Origin: an uncultured Flavobacteriales bacterium
GTDB lineage: Bacteria; Bacteroidota; Bacteroidia; Flavobacteriales_D; Parvicellaceae
Direction: 5' to 3'
Length of the DNA: 64,000 bases
Assembly (NCBI GenBank): GCA_943788755.1
Contig: CALSRM010000003.1
Span: forward strand, 310,001 to 374,000
A program made the position numbers and the translations under genes. The notes under the pieces are model-generated. The model was given only the letters and a program-made list of their open reading frames with translations, had not been told where the DNA came from and searched no databases. Positions 8,267 to 18,134 of the stretch are shown here, one piece after another. The stretch's first letter is position 1, and every line of letters starts with the position of its first letter.

Positions 8267-9346
8267 ATGAACAAATCGATTAACATAATACTATTGTTAT
8301 TAGTTCAATTGCCGTTTCTTGCTCAAGATGACGACATAACACCAAAATATAGTAATGAATTTTTAAATATAGGGGTAGGTGCTCGGGCTCTAGGAATGTC
8401 AAACTCTGTCATAGCTTCTACGGATGATGTTACTTCAGGCTATTGGAATCCGACTGGATTATTAAATATAGATAGTGATTTACAAATTGGATTAATGCAT
8501 TCGGAATATTTTGCTGGTATCGCAAAATACGATTATGCTGCTGTCGCAAAGAAAATTAATGATACGAGTGCAATGTCATTTTCATTTATTCGATTTGGAG
8601 TCGACAACATCCCCAATACTACAGAGTTAATTGATGCTCAAGGAAATATTAACTATGATAGAATAAGCTACTTTTCTGCAGCAGACATGGCCTTCATATT
8701 TTCTTATGCCAGAAAAATTAATGATAAACTGGATATAGGAGGAAGTGGAAAAATCATTCATCGAAAAGTGGGAGATTTTGCTAAGTCATGGGGCTTTGGA
8801 ATTGATTTTGCAGCAACTTATCAATTAGGAAATTGGAAAATAGCTGCTCTTACCAGAGACGTAACCACAACATTTAATGCTTGGAGTTTTTCTTTGACAG
8901 ACCAAATGATAGAAACTTTCGATAGAACGGATAATGAAATTCCAGAAAATGGATTAGAAATAACAATGCCTCGCATAATTCTTGCCGGTATGCGCCAATG
9001 GAAAATAGGAAAGAGTTTTACATATTTAGCTGAGCTAGATGCAGATTTCACTACAGATGGAAAAAGAAATGTATTAATTGCACGAGACCCAATATCTATC
9101 GATCCACATTTTGGAATGGAATTAGGGTTTAAAAACATTGTTTTTGTCAGAGCCGGCCTGGGAAACCTTCAAAAAGTTACTGAAATAACAGGTAAAGAAG
9201 TAATGACAATACAGCCAAATATTGGTATAGGTGTTAAATTAAAGGGGATTTCATTGGATTATGCCCTAACTGACATTGGAGATGCTTCTGTTGCATTATA
9301 CAGCAATGTATTTTCATTAAGATTTAACTTAAATAAAAACAACTAA
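8267..9346 (+). CDS. porV: PorV/PorQ-family outer-membrane protein of the type IX secretion system
   Basis: 359 residues with a signal peptide ending FLAQ. The mature start EFLNIGVGARALGMSNSV and ASTDDVTSGYWNPTGL are the signature of the PorV/PorQ (UPF0164) group of 14-strand barrels that shuttle T9SS cargo to the sortase. Many amphipathic strands follow (SFSFIRFGVDNIP, FIFSYARKINDKLDIGG) and the C-terminal strand ends VFSLRFNLNKNN. One base separates its stop from the porU2-like gene, so the pair is certainly co-transcribed. It could be a second PorV-like protein specialised for that partner rather than the main PorV. Confidence 0.88.
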   Translation: MNKSINIILLLLVQLPFLAQDDDITPKYSNEFLNIGVGARALGMSNSVIASTDDVTSGYWNPTGLLNIDSDLQIGLMHSEYFAGIAKYDYAAVAKKINDTSAMSFSFIRFGVDNIPNTTELIDAQGNINYDRISYFSAADMAFIFSYARKINDKLDIGGSGKIIHRKVGDFAKSWGFGIDFAATYQLGNWKIAALTRDVTTTFNAWSFSLTDQMIETFDRTDNEIPENGLEITMPRIILAGMRQWKIGKSFTYLAELDADFTTDGKRNVLIARDPISIDPHFGMELGFKNIVFVRAGLGNLQKVTEITGKEVMTIQPNIGIGVKLKGISLDYALTDIGDASVALYSNVFSLRFNLNKNN

Positions 9347-9347
9347 T

Positions 9348-12300
9348 TTGAAAATATTCTGCCTATTCATACTGTTACTTCTTGTAAACGTTACCAAAGC
9401 ACAGACCTATGGAAATGAATGGATCGAATATTCGCAACAATATTTTCACTTTCCAATTTATAATACAGGCATTCATAGAATAAACTATGCCGATTTAAAC
9501 ACCTCGTTAAGCAATAACGGAGTTCTAATCTCCAACATTAATACCGATAATTTTCAAATTTTCGGTAGAGAAAGTCAAGTCTTCATAGATGTTGTTGATG
9601 GTGGAGACAACACCATGGATCCAGGTGATTATATTGAGTTTTATGCAGAGAAAAATGATGGCTGGTTAGATGGCAAACTTTATGATTCTGCGCAAGCGCA
9701 ACCAGACCAATATTACAGTCTTTTCAATGACACACTACAATATTATTTTACCTGGAACAATACAGGAGGTAACAAACGGATTTATCAAGAAACGGTCGTG
9801 AACTATGCCGCATATACATCCATTGATTACTGCTGGAAAAAGAATTATGTGAACTATTCTGATCAATATAACGAAGGGCCAAAATATCAGGATGTTTCGA
9901 GCCCTGTTTATTCCCTAGGAGAGGGCTATGCAAGTTATCCATATACTAAAGGAGGATCAAATAACACGGCAATACCAACACAAAATGCATATACGGGTTT
10001 TGGGGCACCCAATTCAGTTATTACGGCAATTTCCATGGGAGCTTCTGCTTCGGCATCTTCTCATATAAATAATCACAACCATGCTTTACAAATTAAGTAT
10101 GGTAGTGATAATACTATAATTTTTGACACTACCTATATTGGCTATCAACTGATAAATAAAAGGATAGAAATTCCAACTACAACAATCGAGAGTCCAACTA
10201 CTTCTGTAATACACAGTAGCTATGGTATTGCTCAAACCAGTGACAAACAACATGTTTCTTCAGTGGCAATCAATTACCCGCATACCATGGACTTTGAAAA
10301 TACTAATTATTTTAGGTTTGCTGTTCCATTTAATAACCTAGCACTTAAGTCTCGCTTGTCTATCTCCAATTTTAACGGCGCTAACCCTAAGTTATATGTG
10401 CTAAATGCGGAGCCGGTAAGATCTATTCCCGTTAGTAATGATGCAGGGATTTGGGAGGCCTTGCTTCCTAACTTAATTAACAATGATAGTGCACAATGTT
10501 TATTAGTCGATTCAATTAATTATAATACCGTTTCTAACTTATCCATAGTCGCGGGCAATGGTTATTTCAGAGATTTTAGTCAGATAATGCCGAATGATGC
10601 ATATATCATTGTTACAAACAAAAAACTCTATAACGGAGCTTTTAACTATGCCAGCTATAGAGGCGGAATAGGTGGGGCACATGACACAGTACTCGTTAAT
10701 GTAGAAGAACTGTATCATCAATTTGGAGGAGGTATCTTTAAAAACCCTCTGGGAATTAGGCGTTTTTGCAATTTTGCAATAAATACATGGCCAACCTATC
10801 CAAGTCATTTGTTTTTAATTGGCAAATCCATCAGGGACGTTACCGAAGTTAATTCTTTGGGATCAAGAAAGTCGAATAGTGCATACCAGGCTAACTTAGT
10901 ACCGTCCTTTGGATATCCATCATCTGACAATCATTTTACTTTTTCTCTTGGGACCAGTGGCAATTCATATGCCATACCAACAGGCAGATATAGTGCAATG
11001 GAAAACTCCTCGGTAAATGACTACCTGAATAAAGTAATCGAATACGAAGATCAGCAAGACCCATTTAGCGTATATGATATCCCAAATAAAGAATGGCAGA
11101 AAGAAGTCCTTCATTTTGGCGGAGGTGGATATCCGTCAGAAGTAAATTTAATGAACTACCATTTGTCTCAGTTTGAACAAACCATAGAAGACACTTTGTT
11201 TGGTGGAAATGTTTCTTTCTATTCCCAAGGAACTGGAGCTTCTTTAAATACTGATGATTTTTTTGAAGTTCAGCAAAAACTTCAAGAAGGGGTTTCCTTA
11301 ATTACCTTTTTTTCACATGCTACCAGTAGTGGTGGTTTTGGACAAAATATCGACGCACCAAACAATTGGGGTAATAATGGCAAATACCCTATGGTTATTG
11401 GCCTGGGTTGTTACACAGGAGATGTTCACCAACCAGGAGGAAACAGCTATTCAGAGAATCTTGTAAATCCAGTTGGTCAAGGAGCTATTTCTTTTTTATC
11501 AACCGTTAAACTTGGAAATGTAACAGAGATAGCTAGGTACACCAATATCTGTTACTACCAAATGGGTAAAAAAAATTACGGGCGTGATATTGGGTATTGT
11601 ATGAAGTCGACTGCAGATTCTTTAACACTTGTTCTAAGCCCTAATATCTTATTTCATAGTAACACTATAGGAATGGCTCTGCAAGGTGATCCTGGATTAA
11701 AATTAAATACACATTTAGCGCCAGAAATAGTTCTTTCAACAGACCGCATATGGACCTCTCCATCAACAATTGATTTATCTGTTGACACTTTCGAATTGAA
11801 CATTGTTCTGACCAATATAGGGAGTGCCTTTGTTGATACTTTTGATTTATCAGTACAGCGTTTTTTCCCTAATGGAAATGACTCCACATTTTTTATTCGA
11901 GTTCCCGGACTTTTATTTAGGGATACTATTCGTTATAAAATGGCAAGTGATCATTCTATTGCAGTTGGACTAAACAATTTTACAATTAAAGCTGATTTAC
12001 CTTTCTCTATTATAGGTGAGCATTTTGATGAAACAACAAACAATGAAATTTCCTTTTCTACGTATATTTCTTCAAATGATTTGATGCCAATTTGGCCTTA
12101 TGAATATGCAATAATCCCATCGGACACTATCACATGTAAAGCTTCAACAATTAATCCATTTGCCCCAAACAATCAATATGTTTTTGAAATTGATACCACC
12201 GACTTATTTAATTCTCCATTTAAAAAACACCAATATATTATTAGCGCAGGGGGAATAGTTGAAGCAAGTCCCAATGATTGGATAAACAGCACTTCTTTAA

Positions 12301-14561
12301 TCAATGATCCAATTATCCTTGCAGACAGTACGGTGTATTTTTGGAGGTGTTCTCCTGATAGTTCCACCAAGTCATGGCATGAAAGTTCGTTTCAATATAT
12401 TTCCGACAAATGGGGCTGGGGGCAATCTCATTTCTTTCAATTTAAAAATAATAACTATACAAACCTTTTGTATAATAGACCAACAAGAACTTTTGATTTC
12501 CAACCATCAATTTCTCAAGTGTCTTGCAACAACTTTGTTAACAATAACTATCCCAGCAGTGGCTATTCAGGAACAGCCTGGTATTTAGCTGGAGCACTAG
12601 CAGAGTATGGAGGTTATTGGATACTTCCCGCTATTCATATTGCTGTAATTGATCCTATTACATTAAAACAATGGGGAACACCAAATTATGCTAACGGAAA
12701 CCCAATAAACACTCAGCATTGCTATGGTCAATTTAACGGGCATCCTGCGCTTTGCCCCGGAACAAATGACTGGAAGGGAAGATCAGAAAATATGTTTATT
12801 TTCCAAATGTATAATAGTGTTCAAATGGACTCATTGGTTAGCATGTTGAATAATAAAATTCCCGACGGATATTATATTTTAGCATACACCTATATTCCCG
12901 ACACTTATTCAAACCCAGCAAACCTATATGCCTCTTGGCCTTCATCCTTATTCACGGCATTTCAAAATTTAGGAGCAACTTCATTTACTCCGGGTATGCC
13001 AGATGATGGATTTATCTTTTTCGTGCAAAAAGGAAATATTGGATCAGTTCAAGAGATTCATTCTGAAAATACTTTATCTGGTTTGGCTGGAGATGCAGAG
13101 GAATTATTGACTTTTGAAACTTTTATAGAAGGGTCAAGCACTTCTGGATTAGCACAATCAGAACTTGCAGGACCTTCATTGCGTTGGAATACTCTTTATT
13201 GGGCACAAAACCCGCAAGAATCGTCTACAACTGACACTACTCGCCTACTAGTTTACGGAGTCGACAATTTCGGCAACGAAACATTGCAGGTTGATACGTT
13301 AATGACTACTTATGATTCTATTAACAACCTGAACACAATTATTGATGCTGTAAATTTTCCATATCTTAGATTAAGCGCTTTAACTGCAGACTATCTAGCA
13401 ACTACACCTGCACAATTTAATAGATGGCAAGTAACCTATGAACCCGCTCCAGAATGTGCTATTAACCCTAAAAAAGGGACTTATTTTTCGTTCTCCGAAA
13501 ACGACATACAAGAAGGGGATTCTATTAAGTATGCTGTTGCAATAGAAAACATTAGTGCATTTGACATGGACAGCCTTTTGGTACATTATTGGGTAGAAGA
13601 CGTAAATCATGTGAAAAACTATATATCATATGCTAGGCAGGATTCATTAAAAAGTGGAGACATTATAATTGATACAATAAGTGTTTCTACCAAGGGTTAT
13701 TTGGGAGATAATTCTATTTGGGTAGCAGCTAATCCGAAAATTGATGGAACACAGCAAGACCAATTCGAGCAGTTTTATTTTAATAACTTTGCTGAAAAAA
13801 CGTTTTCCGTGGCAAAGGATAATACAAACCCCATTTTGGATGTAACATTTGATGGTATACACATTTTGGACGAAGACATTGTAAGCCCAATGCCATTAAT
13901 TTCTATAACCCTGGATGATGAAAATGAATTTTTACTTTTAAATGAAGATATTGACACGAGTCTTTTTAACATTCAACTTCTTCATCCAAATTCAAATACT
14001 CCTGAACAATTATTTTTCTCCAACACTGGAGAAAGTGGTTACTTAATGTGGGAACCAGCTATTGATGATAAAAATTTATTTAAAATAGAATACAACCCAA
14101 CATTTATAGAAGATGGAATATATACTTTGATCGTTCAAGCAAGAGATAAGTCGAATAACTATTCTGGTGATTTCTCTTACGAAATTAGTTTTGAAGTAAT
14201 TACTGCATCGACAATTACGCACTTATTTAATTACCCTAACCCATTCAGTACAAAAACACATTTTGTATTTACATTAACTGGAAGCGAGATGCCCGATCAA
14301 ATGTTGATTCAAATAATGACAGTAACAGGAAAGGTGGTGAGAGAAATATCCATGGACGAAATTGGACCGCTTCATATTGGTAAAAACAAAACTGATTTCT
14401 TTTGGGATGGCCGCGACCAGTTCGGAGACCAACTTGCCAATGGAGTTTACCTGTATCGTTCAATCGTCAAAATAAATGGGAAAAATATTGATCACCGCGA
14501 AACCTCAGCAGATTCGAAAAGCTTTAAAAAAGATTTTGGGAAAATGTATTTAATGCGTTAG
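9348..14561 (+). CDS. porU2: C25-family (gingipain-like) peptidase, T9SS sortase PorU2-type
   Basis: 1737 residues, TTG start one base after porV. Signal peptide (IFCLFILLLLVNVTKA-Q). The central part (about residues 420-790) is a caspase-like C25 peptidase domain: catalytic His657 in FFSHATS and Cys688 in GLGCYTGD. Long Ig-like/beta regions follow, and the C-terminus holds a FlgD-like block (YPNPFSTKTHFVFT...FFWDGRDQFGDQLANGVYLYR). This layout and the PorV neighbour match the PorU2 class of putative T9SS sortases, which is larger than classical PorU (~1100-1250 residues). Role inferred: removing C-terminal domains and attaching cargo at the surface. Confidence 0.85.
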   Translation: MKIFCLFILLLLVNVTKAQTYGNEWIEYSQQYFHFPIYNTGIHRINYADLNTSLSNNGVLISNINTDNFQIFGRESQVFIDVVDGGDNTMDPGDYIEFYAEKNDGWLDGKLYDSAQAQPDQYYSLFNDTLQYYFTWNNTGGNKRIYQETVVNYAAYTSIDYCWKKNYVNYSDQYNEGPKYQDVSSPVYSLGEGYASYPYTKGGSNNTAIPTQNAYTGFGAPNSVITAISMGASASASSHINNHNHALQIKYGSDNTIIFDTTYIGYQLINKRIEIPTTTIESPTTSVIHSSYGIAQTSDKQHVSSVAINYPHTMDFENTNYFRFAVPFNNLALKSRLSISNFNGANPKLYVLNAEPVRSIPVSNDAGIWEALLPNLINNDSAQCLLVDSINYNTVSNLSIVAGNGYFRDFSQIMPNDAYIIVTNKKLYNGAFNYASYRGGIGGAHDTVLVNVEELYHQFGGGIFKNPLGIRRFCNFAINTWPTYPSHLFLIGKSIRDVTEVNSLGSRKSNSAYQANLVPSFGYPSSDNHFTFSLGTSGNSYAIPTGRYSAMENSSVNDYLNKVIEYEDQQDPFSVYDIPNKEWQKEVLHFGGGGYPSEVNLMNYHLSQFEQTIEDTLFGGNVSFYSQGTGASLNTDDFFEVQQKLQEGVSLITFFSHATSSGGFGQNIDAPNNWGNNGKYPMVIGLGCYTGDVHQPGGNSYSENLVNPVGQGAISFLSTVKLGNVTEIARYTNICYYQMGKKNYGRDIGYCMKSTADSLTLVLSPNILFHSNTIGMALQGDPGLKLNTHLAPEIVLSTDRIWTSPSTIDLSVDTFELNIVLTNIGSAFVDTFDLSVQRFFPNGNDSTFFIRVPGLLFRDTIRYKMASDHSIAVGLNNFTIKADLPFSIIGEHFDETTNNEISFSTYISSNDLMPIWPYEYAIIPSDTITCKASTINPFAPNNQYVFEIDTTDLFNSPFKKHQYIISAGGIVEASPNDWINSTSLINDPIILADSTVYFWRCSPDSSTKSWHESSFQYISDKWGWGQSHFFQFKNNNYTNLLYNRPTRTFDFQPSISQVSCNNFVNNNYPSSGYSGTAWYLAGALAEYGGYWILPAIHIAVIDPITLKQWGTPNYANGNPINTQHCYGQFNGHPALCPGTNDWKGRSENMFIFQMYNSVQMDSLVSMLNNKIPDGYYILAYTYIPDTYSNPANLYASWPSSLFTAFQNLGATSFTPGMPDDGFIFFVQKGNIGSVQEIHSENTLSGLAGDAEELLTFETFIEGSSTSGLAQSELAGPSLRWNTLYWAQNPQESSTTDTTRLLVYGVDNFGNETLQVDTLMTTYDSINNLNTIIDAVNFPYLRLSALTADYLATTPAQFNRWQVTYEPAPECAINPKKGTYFSFSENDIQEGDSIKYAVAIENISAFDMDSLLVHYWVEDVNHVKNYISYARQDSLKSGDIIIDTISVSTKGYLGDNSIWVAANPKIDGTQQDQFEQFYFNNFAEKTFSVAKDNTNPILDVTFDGIHILDEDIVSPMPLISITLDDENEFLLLNEDIDTSLFNIQLLHPNSNTPEQLFFSNTGESGYLMWEPAIDDKNLFKIEYNPTFIEDGIYTLIVQARDKSNNYSGDFSYEISFEVITASTITHLFNYPNPFSTKTHFVFTLTGSEMPDQMLIQIMTVTGKVVREISMDEIGPLHIGKNKTDFFWDGRDQFGDQLANGVYLYRSIVKINGKNIDHRETSADSKSFKKDFGKMYLMR

Positions 14562-14682
14562 GCTCCAAATCTATTCTTAAGGCTTAAGAAAAAGCTCTCA
14601 TAATATATTTTAAATGTTTTCGCTTCGTTCATTTATAAAAACGAATGTACTGATTTTAAAAAACTTTCCGTTCTTTGTGTAA

Positions 14683-15456
14683 ATGCTAATTGATACACAT
14701 ACCCATTTATATAGTTCCAAATTTGATGAGGACAGAGATGCCGTGATTCAAGATTGCTTGAATAATAATATTTTAAAATTACTCCTACCCAACATTGACT
14801 CTGAATACACTGAAAGTATGCTATCTCTTGCTAAAAAGCACCCAACTGTTTGCTATCCTATGATGGGGATACATCCATGTTCAATACAATCCGACACTTA
14901 TGAAAGCGAATTGAGCCATGCTAAAGAGTGGTTAGATAAAGAGAAATTCATTGCTGTTGGAGAAATTGGCATCGACTTATATTGGGATAAGTCCACTTTA
15001 GAAATACAACAATTTGCTTTTCGCGAACAAATTAGCTGGGCCAAGGAAAAAAAATTGCCTATTGTAATTCACGCAAGAGATTCCTTTGATGAGATTTTTG
15101 AAATTGTAGATGACATGAATGACGAAACCCTAACAGGTATCTTTCATTGTTTTACAGGAAATCAAAAACAAGCTCAACACATTGTTGATTATGGTGGTTT
15201 TAAAATGGGTGTTGGAGGAGTTGTTACATTTAAAAATTCTGGATTAAACCAAGTAGTTAATCAATTTGATTTAAATCATTTTGTTTTGGAAACAGACTCT
15301 CCCTATTTAGCACCAGCCCCATATCGCGGAAAGAGAAACGAAAGTCCTTATTTGACGTTAATTGGTGAAAAAATGGCCGACATTTACGGTTGTTCCCTTC
15401 AGGAAATTGCTGAAGCAACAACCAAAAATGCTTTAGATATATTTAATTTAGATTAA
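14683..15456 (+). CDS. tatD: TatD-family metal-dependent hydrolase
   Basis: 257 residues, TIM-barrel amidohydrolase fold; family members act as DNases or D-aminoacyl-tRNA deacylases. Metal ligands are visible in order: HTH in MLIDTHTHLY, the Glu in GEIGIDLYWD, IVIHARD, FHCFTG and the Asp of ETDSPYLAP. The length is typical. The last base of its stop is shared with the next gene's ATG, indicating coupling to the DUF4105 gene. Confidence 0.93.
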   Translation: MLIDTHTHLYSSKFDEDRDAVIQDCLNNNILKLLLPNIDSEYTESMLSLAKKHPTVCYPMMGIHPCSIQSDTYESELSHAKEWLDKEKFIAVGEIGIDLYWDKSTLEIQQFAFREQISWAKEKKLPIVIHARDSFDEIFEIVDDMNDETLTGIFHCFTGNQKQAQHIVDYGGFKMGVGGVVTFKNSGLNQVVNQFDLNHFVLETDSPYLAPAPYRGKRNESPYLTLIGEKMADIYGCSLQEIAEATTKNALDIFNLD

Positions 15457-16640
15457 TGACTCATTTCATAAAATGCCTATTTCTTGCATTATCGATATTC
15501 TTTTTGAATAACAAATCAAGCGCTCAATTATCGGATAAGGCGCAAATTAGTCTTTTGACGTGTGCAGAAGGGGAGGATATTTATTCCTTATTTGGTCACA
15601 GTGCTATCCGTGTTAATGATCCATTAAATAATATTGACAATTGCTACAACTGGGGGATGTTTGAATTTGATGAAGACCAAGTAGAATTTGCCACTAAATT
15701 CACTAAAGGAAGGCTCAAATACTATATGGACGAGCAAGATTTTGAATACTTTATGATGGAGTATGACTATTTTCAAAGAACTGTGAAAGAACAGGTATTA
15801 AACTTAACACACGAGCAAAAGACTGACCTATGGAAGGCGCTACAAGAAAATTACTTACCTGAAAATAGGGTATACAAATATGACTTTTTCTTTGATAATT
15901 GCGCCACTCGAATTAGGGATCTACTACAAAATATAATTGGTGATAAGCTAGTTTTAAAAGCGCATCCAAATGAAAATGCATACTCGTTAAGGGAATTATT
16001 AAACAAAACTGTTAGCCACATGCCTTGGTTAGGATTTGGGATGGATTTAGCATTAGGAAGCAAGGTGGACATTAAAGCAGGTAACAACAAAATGATGTTT
16101 CTACCCAAGTATATGTTTGAAATTTATCATGAAGCTGAAATTCTAATTAATGGAAAAGCGCAGCCTTTAGTCTTAAGTGAAAGAACATTAATTAATGGAA
16201 TAAATCATGAAGCTGAATCTTCTTTTTGGAGTTCGCCAAACTTTATTTTTTGGAGTCTGTTCTTCATTTCGATTCCACTTACAATTACCAAAATTCGATT
16301 TCTAACAAAATTTTGGGATGGGCTACTTCTACTTCTTTTTGGCTTTTTAGGATTTATTATTCTCTTCCTTTGTTTCGGAACCGATCACCTTACTATGCGG
16401 CCAAACTTTAATGTGCTTTGGGCAAACCCTCTCTACCTATTTTTTATCATCCCATTAATGAGTGAAAAATTACACAACAAACTAAACAAAGCTTATCTGG
16501 TAATGTCTATACTGTTAATTCTTGTGATTTTTGGAGCAATGATAATCCCTCAAGAATTTAATTCTGCAACAAGTCCCATCATTCTAGTTTTTACTTTCAA
16601 GTTTTTTTATTGGTACAAGGAGACAAAAAGAGTTGTTTAA
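15456..16640 (+). CDS. DUF4105 protein with Lnb-type N-terminal domain and C-terminal membrane segments
   Basis: 394 residues. A signal peptide (LFLALSIFFLNNKSSAQ) is followed by a periplasmic domain of the DUF4105/Lnb_N type: SLLTCAEGEDIYSLFGHSAIRV, NCYNWGMFEFD, YKYDFFFDNCATRIRD (conserved Cys/His/Asp set reminiscent of a papain-like fold). Residues ~260-390 hold four or five hydrophobic helices. In this family the soluble part is thought to be a periplasmic hydrolase or lipid-interacting domain, but no activity can be assigned here. Confidence 0.85.
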   Translation: MTHFIKCLFLALSIFFLNNKSSAQLSDKAQISLLTCAEGEDIYSLFGHSAIRVNDPLNNIDNCYNWGMFEFDEDQVEFATKFTKGRLKYYMDEQDFEYFMMEYDYFQRTVKEQVLNLTHEQKTDLWKALQENYLPENRVYKYDFFFDNCATRIRDLLQNIIGDKLVLKAHPNENAYSLRELLNKTVSHMPWLGFGMDLALGSKVDIKAGNNKMMFLPKYMFEIYHEAEILINGKAQPLVLSERTLINGINHEAESSFWSSPNFIFWSLFFISIPLTITKIRFLTKFWDGLLLLLFGFLGFIILFLCFGTDHLTMRPNFNVLWANPLYLFFIIPLMSEKLHNKLNKAYLVMSILLILVIFGAMIIPQEFNSATSPIILVFTFKFFYWYKETKRVV

Positions 16641-16699
16641 CTTATTCAATCTCATTCTTAAAATTTTTACCTTAGCACTCTATTTTAATTTAAACCATC

Positions 16700-18100
16700 A
16701 TGAGCAAATACGACGTTACAATAATCGGATCAGGACCAGGAGGTTATGTTGCAGCAATAAGATGTGCGCAACTAGGAATGAAGACAGCTATAATCGAAAA
16801 ATACTCCACATTAGGAGGAACGTGCTTAAATGTTGGTTGTATTCCATCCAAAGCATTACTAGATTCTTCTCATCATTATCACGATGCTGCTCACACTTTT
16901 GAAAAGCATGGAATTTCAACAGGTAAATTATCTGTTGATTTTGCCAAAATGATAGAACGAAAAGCCAATGTTGTCAACCAAACTTGCGATGGAATTCAAT
17001 TTTTAATGGATAAAAATAAAATTGATGTATATCAAGGATTAGGTTCTTTTCGCGATAGAAATACTATTAATGTAGTTGGAAAAGATAAAAAAGTTACGAT
17101 TACTACGAAAAAAGTAATAATTGCAACTGGTTCAAAACCAAATTTCTTTCCAGGAATGGAACCAGATAAAAAAAGAATTATTACCTCTACTGAAGCATTA
17201 AGTTTAAAGGAAATTCCAAAAAACTTAATTGTGATTGGTGGTGGAGTTATTGGGCTTGAACTAGGTTCTGTATATGCACGGTTAGGATCTGCTGTAACCG
17301 TAATCGAATTTGCTGATTCTATTATCCCTACGATGGACAAAACTATGGGAAAAGAATTGCAAAAAGTGTTAAAGAAAGAAGGATTTAAATTCAACTTTAA
17401 GCATGCCGTTCAAAAAGTAGAAAACAAAGGAAAAAAGGTTGTGGTAACTGCTAAAAACAAAAAAGACGAAGAAGTCACATTCGAAGGAGACTATTGTTTA
17501 GTTGCAGTTGGGAGAAAACCTTATACAACTGGGTTAGGACTGGAAAATATTGGTTTAAAAGTTAACGGTAAAGGTCAGATTGAAACGAACAATCATAAAG
17601 AGACGAATGTTTCTGGAATTTATGCCATTGGAGATGTTACTGCAGGAGCTATGTTAGCCCATAAGGCCGAAGAAGAAGGAGTTTTTGTTGCAGAAACAAT
17701 GGCGGGTCAAGCTCCGCATATTAATTATGACTTAATTCCAGGCGTAGTATATACTTGGCCAGAAGTTGCTGCAGTGGGAAAAACAGAAGAAGAAGTAAAA
17801 GATGCTGGAAGAGAATATAAAGTAGGGCAATTTCCGATAAGAGCTTTGGGTAGAGCTAGAGCTAGCATGGATATCATGGGAGTTATTAAAATAATCTCCG
17901 ATAAACAAACTGACGAAGTTTTGGGTGTGCACATGGTTGCTCCGCGTGCAGCAGATTTAATCATGGAGGCAGTTGTTGCAATGGAGTATCGTGCATCTTC
18001 AGAAGATATAGCGCGTATTTGTCATCCGCACCCCACCTATAGCGAAGGGGTAAAAGAAGCTGCTCTGGCCGCATGGAATGACAATGCACTGCATATATAG
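16700..18100 (+). CDS. lpdA: Dihydrolipoyl dehydrogenase (E3)
   Basis: 466 residues; flavoenzyme that reoxidises the dihydrolipoyl groups of 2-oxoacid dehydrogenase and glycine cleavage complexes. Seen: the FAD-binding IIGSGPGGYVAAIRCAQLG, the redox-active disulfide GGTCLNVGCIPSK, the NAD-binding IGGGVIGLELGSVYARLG, YAIGDVTAGAMLAHKAEEEG and the C-terminal active-site His-Glu HPHPTYSE. Full length, in frame. No E1/E2 gene is nearby. Confidence 0.97.
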   Translation: MSKYDVTIIGSGPGGYVAAIRCAQLGMKTAIIEKYSTLGGTCLNVGCIPSKALLDSSHHYHDAAHTFEKHGISTGKLSVDFAKMIERKANVVNQTCDGIQFLMDKNKIDVYQGLGSFRDRNTINVVGKDKKVTITTKKVIIATGSKPNFFPGMEPDKKRIITSTEALSLKEIPKNLIVIGGGVIGLELGSVYARLGSAVTVIEFADSIIPTMDKTMGKELQKVLKKEGFKFNFKHAVQKVENKGKKVVVTAKNKKDEEVTFEGDYCLVAVGRKPYTTGLGLENIGLKVNGKGQIETNNHKETNVSGIYAIGDVTAGAMLAHKAEEEGVFVAETMAGQAPHINYDLIPGVVYTWPEVAAVGKTEEEVKDAGREYKVGQFPIRALGRARASMDIMGVIKIISDKQTDEVLGVHMVAPRAADLIMEAVVAMEYRASSEDIARICHPHPTYSEGVKEAALAAWNDNALHI

Positions 18101-18134
18101 TAATTCAACTCTATTAACCTATCAGAACTAGCAA

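Noticed and set aside
10539-10808. Antisense ORFs inside porU2 and other long genes
   Set aside because: Short open frames opposite or inside clearly coding sequence, with no motif, promoter or composition of their own.
14570-14600. Terminator after porU2
   Set aside because: TTCTTAAG/CTTAAGAA forms a short hairpin but no T run follows on the plus strand, so I do not call it.
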